From SAR116 cluster bacterium (GTDB taxonomy: Bacteria; Pseudomonadota; Alphaproteobacteria; Puniceispirillales; Puniceispirillaceae): a DNA stretch of 31,084 nucleotides. The stretch spans positions 1-31,084 of the forward strand of contig SHBC01000005.1 in assembly GCA_004213025.1 (NCBI GenBank), read 5' to 3'. A program made the position numbers and the translations under genes. Of this stretch, positions 1 to 7,454 are shown piece by piece (positions within the stretch are counted from its first letter, which is position 1; each line of letters starts with the position of its first letter). Under the pieces are notes generated by a model that made no database searches, was not told where the DNA came from, and saw only the letters and a list, made by a program, of their open reading frames with translations.

Positions 1-730
1 CGTCGATGTGAAGACCAGCAGCTTCAGACAGCCTCATGCCAGTATCGGCGATGAGGGCGACGAGCCATCTGGCCTCATCGTCCTCCACCCTACAGTCTTG
101 CTGTATGCGCCTGATGTTCTCCAGCGGTATGGGCTTGCGTCTCTTATTGTCCTCAAGGTCCGGCAGATAGACACGAGAGAAAGCGTTGCGGCAGTCGAGA
201 CCATGCTCCTGGATGCACAGGTTGATGATGGAGCGGATGGTCGAGAAGTTACGCTTCACCGAGTTCGTCGTCAGCCCCTTGGCCAGAAGGTAATCACGAA
301 GGGATGCAGCGTCAGAGGACGAGTAGGCATCGACCGGCCTATCGCCCAAGACGTCGATGACGGTCTGGATGTTCCTCTCGGCTCCTCGACGGAACACCTT
401 CCCCTTACCAACGCCCTTCAGCCTCAGGTAAAGCTCCAGCGCATCATGGAGTGTCTGTGAAGAGGTAGAGGTGGTTGGTAGTGGTCTATCCCGAAGCAGG
501 TGCAAGCCGGGGATGTCGAGGTTGGCCAATCTCAGCGACAACCAGTAATCCTCGAGCCTCTGGGCGATAGACATCCCAGCCCGGACAGCCTGGTCACGTC
601 GGCTTGTCTTCAGACAAATGACCACTCTCGACGACTTGTAGTGCCGCTGGACATCCTTGGGGACACGCCTGACGAAGTAGTAGGTTGTGCCTCTTTGGTA
701 CACATATTGTACCACTCTACGGTTACCCAT
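1..730 (-). CDS. Tyrosine-type site-specific recombinase (integrase), C-terminus beyond the left edge
   Basis: Read on the minus strand, this frame is open from an ATG at 730 to the window edge, giving 243 residues. The N-terminus (VYQRGTTYYFVRRVPKDVQ) resembles the DUF6538-type arm domain of alphaproteobacterial phage-like integrases. A core-binding, SAM-like helical region follows at about residues 90-180. The catalytic domain begins near residue 200, and the motif DTGMRLSEAAGLHID carries the first catalytic arginine (R233). The H-x-x-R box and the nucleophilic tyrosine must lie outside the window, so activity cannot be judged. The start is 87 bp from the encoded CCA of tRNA-Arg, in the same orientation, which implies integration into that tRNA. 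By my count 15 of 31 arginine codons are AGA/AGG, while neighbouring genes use mostly CGC/CGG; this supports horizontal origin. An in-frame stop upstream at 809-811 limits the start. Confidence 0.9.
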   Translation of the reverse strand, partial: MGNRRVVQYVYQRGTTYYFVRRVPKDVQRHYKSSRVVICLKTSRRDQAVRAGMSIAQRLEDYWLSLRLANLDIPGLHLLRDRPLPTTSTSSQTLHDALELYLRLKGVGKGKVFRRGAERNIQTVIDVLGDRPVDAYSSSDAASLRDYLLAKGLTTNSVKRNFSTIRSIINLCIQEHGLDCRNAFSRVYLPDLEDNKRRKPIPLENIRRIQQDCRVEDDEARWLVALIADTGMRLSEAAGLHID

Positions 731-739
731 GAACAAACC

Positions 740-801
740 ACCCACGCAGTTACACACCGAAAAGCTCGGGATAACAGTGAGTTGACGTGGGTATCGTGGG
801 T
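740..801. repeat. Three copies of ACCCACG between the integrase and the tRNA
   Basis: The heptamer ACCCACG occurs at 740-746 on the plus strand and at 786-792 and 795-801 on the minus strand. The last two are direct repeats spaced by 2 bp. They sit between the integrase start and the tRNA 3' end. Arm-type integrase sites or excisionase sites are commonly found in this position. Any function here is inferred from position only. Confidence 0.4.
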
Positions 802-817
802 ACGATGGTCAGGTAAG

Positions 818-894
818 TGGCGCGCTCGGGAAGATTCGAACTCCCGACCCCCAGATTCGTAGTCTGGTGCTCTATCCAGCTGAGCTACGAGCGC
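818..894 (-). tRNA. tRNA-Arg (anticodon ACG), CCA encoded
   Basis: A complete cloverleaf reads on the minus strand. The acceptor arm GCGCTCG (888-894) pairs with CGAGCGC (822-828). The D arm is GCTC/GAGC. The anticodon stem CCAGA/TCTGG encloses the loop CTACGAA, giving anticodon ACG (Arg, reads CGN after deamination to inosine). The T arm GGGAG/CTTCC encloses TTCGAAT. The discriminator is G at 821 and the terminal CCA is encoded at 820-818. The mature body is 74 nt plus CCA. The gene is the probable attachment site of the element to its left, whose integrase is transcribed in the same direction just downstream. Confidence 0.97.
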
Positions 895-934
895 ATCCCT
901 GTCGGGCGGCAATGCCCCCTTCAAAGGAGGCCGC

Positions 935-963
935 ACAATAGGCGAAGCCGGCGGGGCTGGCAA
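935..963 (-). promoter_or_regulatory. Candidate promoter of tRNA-Arg
   Basis: On the minus strand there is a -35 box TTGCCA (963-958), a 17-nt spacer and a -10 box TATTGT (940-935). This predicts a start near 928, about 35 nt before the mature tRNA 5' end. The call rests on spacing and box similarity only. Confidence 0.55.
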
Positions 964-1000
964 GCTCTTTCCGGGCCGTTGCCAGCGCGCCTGAAAGGGC

Positions 1001-1048
1001 ACCTGACACGACGTCTGACGGACTGCCTTCCGGACCACCTGACGGACC
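1001..1048. repeat. Degenerate 12-bp tandem repeat (4 units)
   Basis: Read on the minus strand, four consecutive 12-mers share a GTCCGTCAGGT-like core: GGTCCGTCAGGT (1048-1037), GGTCCGGAAGGC, AGTCCGTCAGAC and GTCGTGTCAGGT. The array lies between the divergent tRNA-Arg and gpt promoters. It belongs to a pattern of short tandem duplications at gene boundaries in this window. Confidence 0.55.
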
Positions 1049-1072
1049 ATTTGTGGGAACGGCAAAACAGGC

Positions 1073-1100
1073 TTGTCAATGCCGGCTGAGTGGCTAATGT
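1073..1100 (+). promoter_or_regulatory. Candidate promoter of the xanthine phosphoribosyltransferase gene
   Basis: A -35 box TTGTCA (1073-1078), a 16-nt spacer and a -10 box TAATGT (1095-1100) lie 55 nt upstream of the chosen ATG. The call rests on sequence match only. Confidence 0.5.
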
Positions 1101-1154
1101 CAGGCGGTCCGGATGTTCGTGCCGGCGTTTCTTGACAGCTTCAGGGGTGGAAAA

Positions 1155-1637
1155 ATGGCGGACGGGTATGACAAGGCGTTTCCGGTGTCCTGGGAGGAGC
1201 TTCACCGCACATCAAAGGCACTTGCCTGGCGGCTTCTTGAGCTTGGACCTTTCGAGGGCATTGTCGCGGTGACGCGTGGCGGCCTGGTGCCGGCGGCGAT
1301 CGTCGCGCGCGAGCTGGAAATCCGCCTTATCGAGACAGCCTGTATCTCGTCCTACCACGGCAGTGACCAGGGCTCGCTCGACATTCTGAAGAACGCGCCA
1401 AGCGCCGGCACCGGTGCCGGCTGGCTGATCGTCGATGATCTGGTCGATACCGGCGAGACGGCGAAGGCGCTTCGGACGATGATGCCGGAGGCACATTTCG
1501 CCACCGTCTACGCCAAGCCGGCGGGACGGCCGCTTGTCGACACCTTTGTTACCGAGGTATCGCAGGACACCTGGATCTTCTTCCCCTGGGACATGGAACC
1601 ACAGCCCTCAACGCCGATTATCGGCCGCCGCGACTGA
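1155..1637 (+). CDS. gpt: Xanthine(-guanine) phosphoribosyltransferase
   Basis: This 160-residue protein matches the Gpt family, which converts xanthine or guanine plus PRPP to XMP or GMP in purine salvage. Visible landmarks are the N-terminal [17 protein letters not shown], the [20 protein letters not shown] segment, the PRPP-binding loop [10 protein letters not shown] (about residues 92-101), KPAGRPLVD (121-129) and [10 protein letters not shown] near the C-terminus. The ATG at 1155 is chosen because the enterobacterial protein starts at the equivalent point and GGGGTGG lies a few bases upstream; an in-frame ATG at 1113 would add 14 unconserved residues. The 3' end overlaps the convergent sensor kinase gene by 30 nt. 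Confidence 0.93.
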   Translation: MADGYDKAFPVSWEELHRTSKALAWRLLELGPFEGIVAVTRGGLVPAAIVARELEIRLIETACISSYHGSDQGSLDILKNAPSAGTGAGWLIVDDLVDTGETAKALRTMMPEAHFATVYAKPAGRPLVDTFVTEVSQDTWIFFPWDMEPQPSTPIIGRRD

Positions 1638-2864
1638 CGCATCGCCGGCGGCGTCATCGGCGCTGGTCGGACCGCTGAACATCTCGATGGGAAGCTGCAG
1701 CCTGAACTCGCTGCCGTCATCGGTCGAGCGGGTCAGCTTCAGATTGCCGCCCTGCGCCACCGCAAGGTCACGCGCGATGGCCAGCCCGAGCCCGGTGCCA
1801 CCGCGTTGCCGGCTGCGAAAGGCCAGAAACAGATCCTCCCACTGCCCACGCGGAATGCCCGGCCCATCATCGGCAATGTCGACAACGCCAAGGCGACCGG
1901 CGCGCCAGATGTCGATGCTGATCTGTCTGGTCCCTGCGGCGGCGGCATTGCGCGCCAGATTCAGCAGGATACGCGCCATCATCGTGCGGTCAAGATAGAG
2001 CTGGTCCGGCCCGCTGTAATTCACCGTGATTCCCGAATCGGTGGCGGTTTCGGCGGCAAGGTCGGGCATCGTGATAATGTCCGGTTCGGGAATCGGCGTT
2101 TCGGCAAGATAGTCCAGCATCGACTGGCACAGAATCACCGACTGTTCCAGCGAGCGCACGACGTGCGGCGCGGCGCGGCGCACCCGTGGGTCTTCCGAGG
2201 CGATCAGCGTGTCGGCGACAAGCGTCGCCGAGCTCAGCACATTGCGCATGTCATGATTGATCTTCGCCACCGCCTCGCCGATATCGGCAAGCCGGTCACG
2301 CTGGCGGAGCGCGATCAGCGTGTTGCGCTGCAGCGAATCAAGCGCTCCGGCCGCGGCGAGGAATTCGGGTGAGCTGGTGACCGCATCGGGAATCGGGCTG
2401 GCCACCGCCGGATTGTCGCTGAACTCGTTAATGGTGTCGATCAGCGCCGTCAGCGGCGCCGAATAATGACGCTCGAGAAATCGCCGTACCAGCCAGACGA
2501 TCAGCCCGGACACCGCCGCGCCTGCCAGTAGCCATTGCAGGAAGACAAGCCGCAAGGCGCCGCGAAAGCCCGGCACGTCAGGATCGAACAGCCGGCCCGC
2601 ATCATCGCCCGGCCCGGTCACGGCCATTGCCCGGCGCGCTCCCGGCAGGATCAGATCGAGGCTGGTGCCAAGAAGTGTCAGCGTTGACACCGCCTGCAAA
2701 TCGATGGTGGGCATGCTGCCCCGGTGATCCGGTATTGGCGATGCAGAATCGGGGGAAACTGCCATCTGACGATAGAGTGTGGGTGTTGTGGCGAGTGCTG
2801 AGACGAACACCATCACAAGGAAGGCCGCTACGAGAATGGCCGGATATAAAGCCGAGTGACGCAT
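1608..2864 (-). CDS. Membrane sensor histidine kinase, orphan
   Basis: A 418-residue protein with two transmembrane helices (about 7-25 and 105-128) enclosing a small periplasmic region of about 80 residues. After a linker comes the H-box [11 protein letters not shown], with the predicted phospho-accepting His204. The ATPase domain shows the N-box ILLNLARNA (N302/N306), G1 ADDGPGIP (331-338) and G2 GGTGLGLA (355-362). All core catalytic motifs are intact. No response regulator lies beside it, so its partner must be elsewhere. The C-terminal 20 or so residues are Ala/Asp-rich and unconserved in style, and their coding sequence overlaps gpt. A TATACT box at 2902-2897 could serve as its -10, but no good -35 is seen. 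The signal sensed is unknown. Confidence 0.9.
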   Translation of the reverse strand: MRHSALYPAILVAAFLVMVFVSALATTPTLYRQMAVSPDSASPIPDHRGSMPTIDLQAVSTLTLLGTSLDLILPGARRAMAVTGPGDDAGRLFDPDVPGFRGALRLVFLQWLLAGAAVSGLIVWLVRRFLERHYSAPLTALIDTINEFSDNPAVASPIPDAVTSSPEFLAAAGALDSLQRNTLIALRQRDRLADIGEAVAKINHDMRNVLSSATLVADTLIASEDPRVRRAAPHVVRSLEQSVILCQSMLDYLAETPIPEPDIITMPDLAAETATDSGITVNYSGPDQLYLDRTMMARILLNLARNAAAAGTRQISIDIWRAGRLGVVDIADDGPGIPRGQWEDLFLAFRSRQRGGTGLGLAIARDLAVAQGGNLKLTRSTDDGSEFRLQLPIEMFSGPTSADDAAGDASVAAADNRR

Positions 2865-2973
2865 TAGAATTTTATTCCCACTGCCAGAACCGATATAGTA
2901 TAGGCCGAATTAGTCTTAGGCCGGTCAGCGTTTCGCCTTATGCCACATGGCGCGCCGCATCGCCACCTCATAT

Positions 2974-3011
2974 GGCCGAAGACATGGGGCCGAAGACATG
3001 GGGCCGAAAAC
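2974..3011. repeat. 14-bp tandem repeat (2.7 copies) upstream of rpmH
   Basis: GGCCGAAGACATGG occurs exactly at 2974-2987 and 2988-3001, followed by a partial third copy, GGCCGAAAAC, at 3002-3011. The array ends 2 bp before the -35 box of the candidate rpmH promoter. Confidence 0.85.
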
Positions 3012-3013
3012 AA

Positions 3014-3042
3014 TTGACACCAACCCGTCCGCCCCCTACAAC
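3014..3042 (+). promoter_or_regulatory. Candidate strong promoter of the rpmH operon
   Basis: A consensus -35 box TTGACA (3014-3019), a 17-nt spacer and a -10 box TACAAC (3037-3042) predict a start near 3049. That leaves a leader of about 40 nt before rpmH. A strong promoter suits a ribosomal protein operon. Confidence 0.7.
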
Positions 3043-3089
3043 CCGACCAGTTTCTGACAACCTATTGATTGCGCGAAGGGAGCGTCGCC

Positions 3090-3224
3090 ATGAAACGCAC
3101 CTATCAACCCAGTGTTCTCGTCCGCAAGCGCCGGCATGGTTTCCGTGCGCGCATGGCCACCGTTGGTGGTCGCCGCGTCCTGCGGGCCCGCCGCGCCAAG
3201 GGTCGGGCACGCCTGTCCGCCTGA
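3090..3224 (+). CDS. rpmH: 50S ribosomal protein L34
   Basis: This 44-residue, very basic protein has the L34 signature throughout: [18 protein letters not shown], then [13 protein letters not shown] and the C-terminal [12 protein letters not shown]34 is a small late-assembling protein of the large ribosomal subunit that sits in 23S rRNA. The ATG at 3090 is preceded by GAAGGGAG at a suitable distance. rpmH heads the conserved rpmH-rnpA-yidD-yidC run, with rnpA starting 18 nt downstream. The length equals the family norm. Confidence 0.98.
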   Translation: MKRTYQPSVLVRKRRHGFRARMATVGGRRVLRARRAKGRARLSA

Positions 3225-3242
3225 CGGCGTGAAGGCGCCGCG

Positions 3243-3638
3243 GTGACCGCGCTGGTCAGCATCCCGTCGCGCGCCGGATTTCTGGCGGCCCGCGACAGCG
3301 GCATGAAGGCAGTATCGAAGGGATTCATTCTGCAGGCTGTGCCAACTGGCCGGCCGGAATGGCGACTCGGACTGACAGCATCACGAAAAGTCGGCAATGC
3401 GGTGCGTCGCAATCGGGCGCGCCGACGTCTGCGTGCACTGGCCCGTACCGAACTGGCGAGGCGCGCCAGAAGCGGCACCGACTATGTGATGATTGCCCGC
3501 CATGGCACCGCCGACCGTGACTGGACCGACCTTGTCAGTGATCTTGGCAAGGCTGTCGGATATCTTCACCGCACGATGGACAGCCCTATGGACCGCCCAA
3601 TTGACCATCGGGGCAACCGCCCGGCCGCGACGTCATGA
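3243..3638 (+). CDS. rnpA: Ribonuclease P protein component
   Basis: A 131-residue basic protein that assists the RNase P RNA in removing tRNA 5' leaders. The family core is visible: RLGLTASRKVGNAVRRNR (about 41-58), ARRRLRALAR, and DYVMIAR. The start is GTG at 3243, 18 nt after rpmH. The C-terminal tail (about residues 112-131) is made from a 12-bp tandem duplication at 3576-3611 (units MDSP, MDRP, IDHR) and is not family-conserved. The stop overlaps the yidD start as ATGA, implying translational coupling. Confidence 0.93.
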   Translation: MTALVSIPSRAGFLAARDSGMKAVSKGFILQAVPTGRPEWRLGLTASRKVGNAVRRNRARRRLRALARTELARRARSGTDYVMIARHGTADRDWTDLVSDLGKAVGYLHRTMDSPMDRPIDHRGNRPAATS

Positions 3639-3934
3639 TGTCGGCATTGAAAGGCCTGCAGCGCGCCGTCGAACGTCTTCTGGCCGCCCCGCTGATCCTT
3701 GTGATCTGGCTCTACAGGCTGTTCATTTCGCCACTTCTGGGCGCCAATTGCCGCCATTTGCCAACCTGTTCCGAATATGCTGTCGAGGCCCTGCAGCGTC
3801 ATGGCCCCTTGCGCGGCGGAATCTTTGCGCTAAAACGTATCTCGCGCTGTCATCCGTGGGCGACGCCGGCATTCGATCCGGTGCCGCGCGCAGATCAGGA
3901 TGGCGATGCCGGACAAGGCCGGCGCCATGGCTGA
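3635..3934 (+). CDS. yidD: Membrane protein insertion efficiency factor YidD
   Basis: A 99-residue protein of the YidD family, thought to be peripheral to the inner membrane and to help YidC-dependent insertion. The diagnostic segment is YRLFISPLLGANCRHLPTCS, followed by SEYAVEALQRHGPLRGG and RISRCHPW. An amphipathic or hydrophobic stretch precedes it (about 16-34). The ATG at 3635 overlaps the rnpA stop; the next codon (3638) is also ATG and is an equally possible start. The Asp/Gly-rich C-terminal tail after about residue 84 is not conserved. yidC follows 61 nt later. Confidence 0.93.
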   Translation: MMSALKGLQRAVERLLAAPLILVIWLYRLFISPLLGANCRHLPTCSEYAVEALQRHGPLRGGIFALKRISRCHPWATPAFDPVPRADQDGDAGQGRRHG

Positions 3935-3995
3935 ATGGCTGTTTCACATCTGGTGCATATGTATGCGTGCCTATGAACGCACAGGGACATGATTG

Positions 3996-5741
3996 ATGAA
4001 CCCCGAAAACCGTAACATGATCCTTGCCATCGCCCTGTCGATGGCGGTGCTTTTTGGCTGGCAGGTCTTCGTCGTCGGTCCGGAGCTGGAAAAAGAGGCG
4101 GCCCGCCAGCAGGCGATCGCCGAAATGCAGGCTGAAGATGCCGCGGCCGAAAACGCCACACCGCAGGCCGCCGAGACCGCCGGCGCGACACCGGCAGGCG
4201 TGGCCGTTACCGAATCACGGCCGGCCGACAACGCGCCGCGAATCATCATTGATGCGCCGCTTGTCTCGGGCTCGATCTCGCTGGCCGGTGCGCGGATTGA
4301 CGATGTGATTCTGAAAGGCTATCGCGAGACGCAGTCCGAGGATTCGCCCTTTATCCAGTTCCTGCAGAAGACAAGTTCCGATCTTCCCTATTTCGCCGAG
4401 TTTGGCTGGGCTGCCGGCAATGCCGATCAACCCATGCCAACGGTCGATAGCCTGTGGAACGCCGATCGTCAGACCCTGGCCCCCGGCGCCCCGGTCTCGC
4501 TGTCCTGGGAAAACGGCAAGGGCCTGACCTTTCGGCGGACCCTGTCAATCAACGAGGATTATCTGATCACCGTCGATGACAGTGTCGAGAGCCGTCTCGA
4601 CACGCCGGTGACGCTGTTTCCCTATGGCCTTGTCAGGCGTCATGGCACGCCGCCGACAACCGGCATCTATATCCTCCATGAAGGCGCGCTTGGCGTGTTT
4701 GACGAGACGCTTCGTGAGGAGGATTATGATGACATGCAGGATGCCGATGGCGGGGTGATTGATGTCACCCCGGAAACGGCGGGTGGCTGGATCGGCATCA
4801 CTGACAAATACTGGCTTGCCGCGTTGATACCGGACCAGTCGGTGCGAATCAATTACGCCTTCAAGTCGCTTGGTGGTGCCGAGGATCGCTATCAGGTCGA
4901 TTATATCGCCTCCGAGGGGCAGCTGCTGCAGCCGGGCGGGATCGTGGCAAGCAAGACGCGGCTGTTCGCGGGTGCCAAGAAAGTTTCGCTCCTCGATCAG
5001 TATTCCAAGGATTTCGGTATCCCGAATTTCGATCTGGCGATTGATTTCGGCTGGTTCTATTTCCTGACCAAGCCGTTCTTCCTGGTGATCAACTGGCTGT
5101 ATGGCATCCTTGGCAATTTCGGTGTCGCGGTGCTTGGTTTCACCGTGATTGTGAAGCTGATCTTCTACCCGCTGGCCAGCAAATCCTATCGCTCAATGGG
5201 CAAGATGCGGCTGTTACAGCCGAAGATCCAGCAGATCCGCGAAAAGCATTCCGAAGACAGGATGGCGATGAATCGCGAGATGATGGAGCTGTACAAGACC
5301 GAGAAAATCAATCCGGCGGCAGGGTGTCTTCCCGTGCTGCTGCAGATCCCGGTCTTCTTCGCGCTCTATAAGGTGCTGTTCGTGACCATCGAGATGCGGC
5401 ATGCGCCGTTCTTCGGCTGGATCACCGATCTGTCGGCACCCGATCCGACCTCGGTCTTCAACCTGTTCGGGCTGCTTCCCTATTCGGTCGGGTTCCTGCC
5501 GCCCTTCCTGCAGCTTGGCATCTGGCCGATCCTGATGGGAATCTCGATGTTCCTGCAGATGCGCCTCAACCCGGCGCCGCCCGATCCGGTGCAGGCGAAG
5601 ATCTTTCAGTTCATGCCGCTGATCTTCACTTTCCTTCTGGCGACATTCCCGGCCGGGCTGGTGATCTACTGGACCTGGAACAACCTTCTTTCGATGGCGC
5701 AGCAATGGTACATCATGCGCAGAATAGCGAAGGAGAGCTGA
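3996..5741 (+). CDS. yidC: Membrane protein insertase YidC
   Basis: A 581-residue Oxa1/YidC-family insertase of the inner membrane that folds and inserts proteins alone or with SecYEG. The N-terminal anchor helix is at about residues 8-25 (MILAIALSMAVLFGWQVF). A large periplasmic beta domain follows (about 60-350). The five-helix insertase core follows, including NFGVAVLGFTVIVKLIFYPL, the cytoplasmic loop KMRLLQPKIQQIREKH, and helices through ATFPAGLVIYWTWNN. The ATG at 3996 is chosen over the upstream TTG at 3993 because CAGGGA lies 8 nt before it. The linker at about 30-70 is Ala/Glu-rich. The 3' end overlaps engB by 37 nt. Confidence 0.97.
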   Translation: MNPENRNMILAIALSMAVLFGWQVFVVGPELEKEAARQQAIAEMQAEDAAAENATPQAAETAGATPAGVAVTESRPADNAPRIIIDAPLVSGSISLAGARIDDVILKGYRETQSEDSPFIQFLQKTSSDLPYFAEFGWAAGNADQPMPTVDSLWNADRQTLAPGAPVSLSWENGKGLTFRRTLSINEDYLITVDDSVESRLDTPVTLFPYGLVRRHGTPPTTGIYILHEGALGVFDETLREEDYDDMQDADGGVIDVTPETAGGWIGITDKYWLAALIPDQSVRINYAFKSLGGAEDRYQVDYIASEGQLLQPGGIVASKTRLFAGAKKVSLLDQYSKDFGIPNFDLAIDFGWFYFLTKPFFLVINWLYGILGNFGVAVLGFTVIVKLIFYPLASKSYRSMGKMRLLQPKIQQIREKHSEDRMAMNREMMELYKTEKINPAAGCLPVLLQIPVFFALYKVLFVTIEMRHAPFFGWITDLSAPDPTSVFNLFGLLPYSVGFLPPFLQLGIWPILMGISMFLQMRLNPAPPDPVQAKIFQFMPLIFTFLLATFPAGLVIYWTWNNLLSMAQQWYIMRRIAKES

Positions 5742-6370
5742 CGGCCGAAGATCTCGAGGCCGGACGCCTTCTGTTCGCCGGCAGCTGCGATTTCATCGCC
5801 GCTGCGAACAACATGCGCGTGTTGCCGCCTGAAGGCCTGCCCGAAATCTGCTTTGCCGGCCGCTCGAATGTCGGCAAATCATCGCTTATCAACGCGCTGA
5901 CCGGGCGGCGGGCGCTGGCCCGCACCTCGCAGACGCCGGGCCGTACGAGGCAGTTGATCTTCTTTGATCTGGCCAGCCGGCTGCAGCTTGTCGATCTGCC
6001 AGGCTATGGCTATGCGTCGGCGCCAAAGACCGACATCAAGGCCTGGACGACGCTGACCCGCAAATTTCTGGCTGGCCGGGCCTCGCTGCAGCGGGTGTTC
6101 CTGCTGATTGATTCGCGCCGCGGCGTCGGCGCGGCGGATTCCGAGATCATGGCGCTTCTCGACGCCAGCGCGGTGTCCTGGGCGGTGGTGATGACGAAGG
6201 CCGACAAGCTGAAGCCGGCCCCGCTCGAGGCGGTCTGCGCCGCTACGGCAGAGACGATTGGCCGCCATGTTGCCGCCTATCCGCAGATTTTCGTGACCTC
6301 GTCCGAGGAAGGTGGCGGTATCGCCGAATTACGGGCACATCTGACCGGGATGGCGCTGCCGCGCGGCTAG
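5705..6370 (+). CDS. engB: Ribosome biogenesis GTPase EngB (YihA/YsxC)
   Basis: A 221-residue TRAFAC GTPase needed for late assembly of the 50S subunit. The nucleotide motifs are all visible: G1 GRSNVGKS (52-59), the TPGRT switch region (78-82), G3 DLPGYGYA (97-104) and G4 TKAD (164-167). The chosen ATG at 5705 overlaps yidC by 37 nt and lacks a clear Shine-Dalgarno, so the true start could be slightly different. No other ATG or GTG occurs before the conserved part. A repeat-rich gap of 145 nt separates it from argB. Confidence 0.95.
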   Translation: MVHHAQNSEGELTAEDLEAGRLLFAGSCDFIAAANNMRVLPPEGLPEICFAGRSNVGKSSLINALTGRRALARTSQTPGRTRQLIFFDLASRLQLVDLPGYGYASAPKTDIKAWTTLTRKFLAGRASLQRVFLLIDSRRGVGAADSEIMALLDASAVSWAVVMTKADKLKPAPLEAVCAATAETIGRHVAAYPQIFVTSSEEGGGIAELRAHLTGMALPRG

Positions 6371-6384
6371 CATGCCCCGAGGAG

Positions 6385-6419
6385 TGCGCGAACAACACTT
6401 GCGCGAACAACACTTGCGC
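6385..6419. repeat. 15-bp tandem repeat (2.3 copies) after engB
   Basis: TGCGCGAACAACACT occurs exactly at 6385-6399 and 6400-6414, then TGCGC follows. It sits 14 nt after the engB stop in the engB-argB gap. No terminator or coding function is apparent. Confidence 0.85.
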
Positions 6420-6438
6420 AGGATACCGGCTTGCCGAT

Positions 6439-6507
6439 AGTTTGACCTCCGGCGCGGGACGCCCCTGATAGTTTGACCCCGGCAGTTTGACCAAGGCAGT
6501 TTGAAAG
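6439..6507. repeat. Four AGTTTGA repeats upstream of argB
   Basis: AGTTTGACC occurs at 6439-6447, 6470-6478 and 6484-6492, and AGTTTGAAA at 6499-6507. The spacings are 31, 14 and 15 bp. Each of the first three contains a -35-like TTGACC on the plus strand. No convincing -10 can be assigned. The last copy overlaps the ribosome binding region of argB. Confidence 0.7.
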
Positions 6508-6515
6508 GCAGAATA

Positions 6516-7424
6516 ATGGACGACACACCTTCTTCCCTGCAATCGAGGCTGATCGAGCGGACGGGCATGCTTGTCGAGGCACTTCCCTTCATGCGCCGAT
6601 ATTCCGAGCAGACGATTGTCGTGAAGTTCGGTGGCCATGCGATGGGCGAGGCGGCATATGTTGCCTCCTTTGCCGCCGATATCGCGCTTCTCGACCAGGT
6701 TGGCGCGCGGCCGGTTGTCGTTCATGGCGGCGGCCCGCAGATCGGCGAGATGCTGAACAAGCTGCAGATCGAATCGAATTTCGTTGATGGGCTGCGGGTA
6801 ACCGACGAGGCCACGATCTCGGTTGTTGAGATGGTGCTTGCCGGCGGCATCAACAAGGCACTTGTGGCGGCAATCGCCGGGGCCGGTGGCCGCGCCGTCG
6901 GGATCAGCGGCAAGGATGGCGGGCTGATCCGGGCGCGCAAGCTTCTTGCCAAGAGCCGCGCCGAGGGAAGTGCCATCGAACAGGCCATTGACCTCGGTTT
7001 TGTTGGCGAGCCGGAACAGATCAACACCGATGTTCTGGACGCGCTGAATGCCGGCAATCTGATCCCGGTTGTCGCGCCGGTGGGAAGCGATGCCGCCGGC
7101 GAGACCTATAATATCAATGCCGATACGGCGGCTGGCGCCATCGCCGCCGCGCTTGGCGCGACGCGCATGCTGATGCTGACCGATGTTGCCGGCGTTCTGG
7201 ACAAGGAAGGCGAGCTGATCACCGAACTGACGGTCAGCCAGGCCGAGGCGCTGATCCGCGACGGTACCGTGTCGGGCGGTATGATTCCGAAAGTCGAAAC
7301 CTGTATCAATGCTGTTCTCGGGGGAGCCGAAGCCGCGGTGATCATGGATGGACGGGCACCGCATGCGTTGCTTGTCGAATTGTTCACCGAGCACGGAATG
7401 GGAACCATCATCAACGCCGATTGA
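6516..7424 (+). CDS. argB: Acetylglutamate kinase
   Basis: A 302-residue amino-acid kinase that phosphorylates N-acetyl-L-glutamate in arginine synthesis, in the cytoplasm. Motifs: [10 protein letters not shown] (K37 phosphate contact), [10 protein letters not shown] (68-77), and the later [17 protein letters not shown] and GGMIPKV segments typical of ArgB. The ATG at 6516 is preceded by GAAAGGCAG; the upstream in-frame TTG at 6501 lies in the repeat region and is not favoured. The length is normal for alphaproteobacterial enzymes. It follows engB, as in many alphaproteobacteria, and precedes the HAD gene by 30 nt. Confidence 0.96.
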   Translation: MDDTPSSLQSRLIERTGMLVEALPFMRRYSEQTIVVKFGGHAMGEAAYVASFAADIALLDQVGARPVVVHGGGPQIGEMLNKLQIESNFVDGLRVTDEATISVVEMVLAGGINKALVAAIAGAGGRAVGISGKDGGLIRARKLLAKSRAEGSAIEQAIDLGFVGEPEQINTDVLDALNAGNLIPVVAPVGSDAAGETYNINADTAAGAIAAALGATRMLMLTDVAGVLDKEGELITELTVSQAEALIRDGTVSGGMIPKVETCINAVLGGAEAAVIMDGRAPHALLVELFTEHGMGTIINAD

Positions 7425-7454
7425 CCGGCCATTTCCCAGAAAGGCACCTCACCG

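Noticed and set aside
8..862. Plus-strand frames of 150 and 120 codons in the left 860 bp
   Set aside because: They are antisense to the integrase gene. Its minus-strand frame gives a recognisable recombinase, and the second frame also crosses the tRNA gene.
2865..3089. Replication origin near rpmH
   Set aside because: dnaA-rpmH neighbourhoods hold oriC in some bacteria, but no dnaA, no TTATCCACA-like boxes and no A+T-rich unwinding region are seen. Alphaproteobacterial origins are usually elsewhere.
6243..7394. 383-codon minus-strand frame opposite engB and argB
   Set aside because: The plus strand encodes intact ArgB with all kinase motifs. The opposite frame is a G+C-rich shadow with no recognisable protein.
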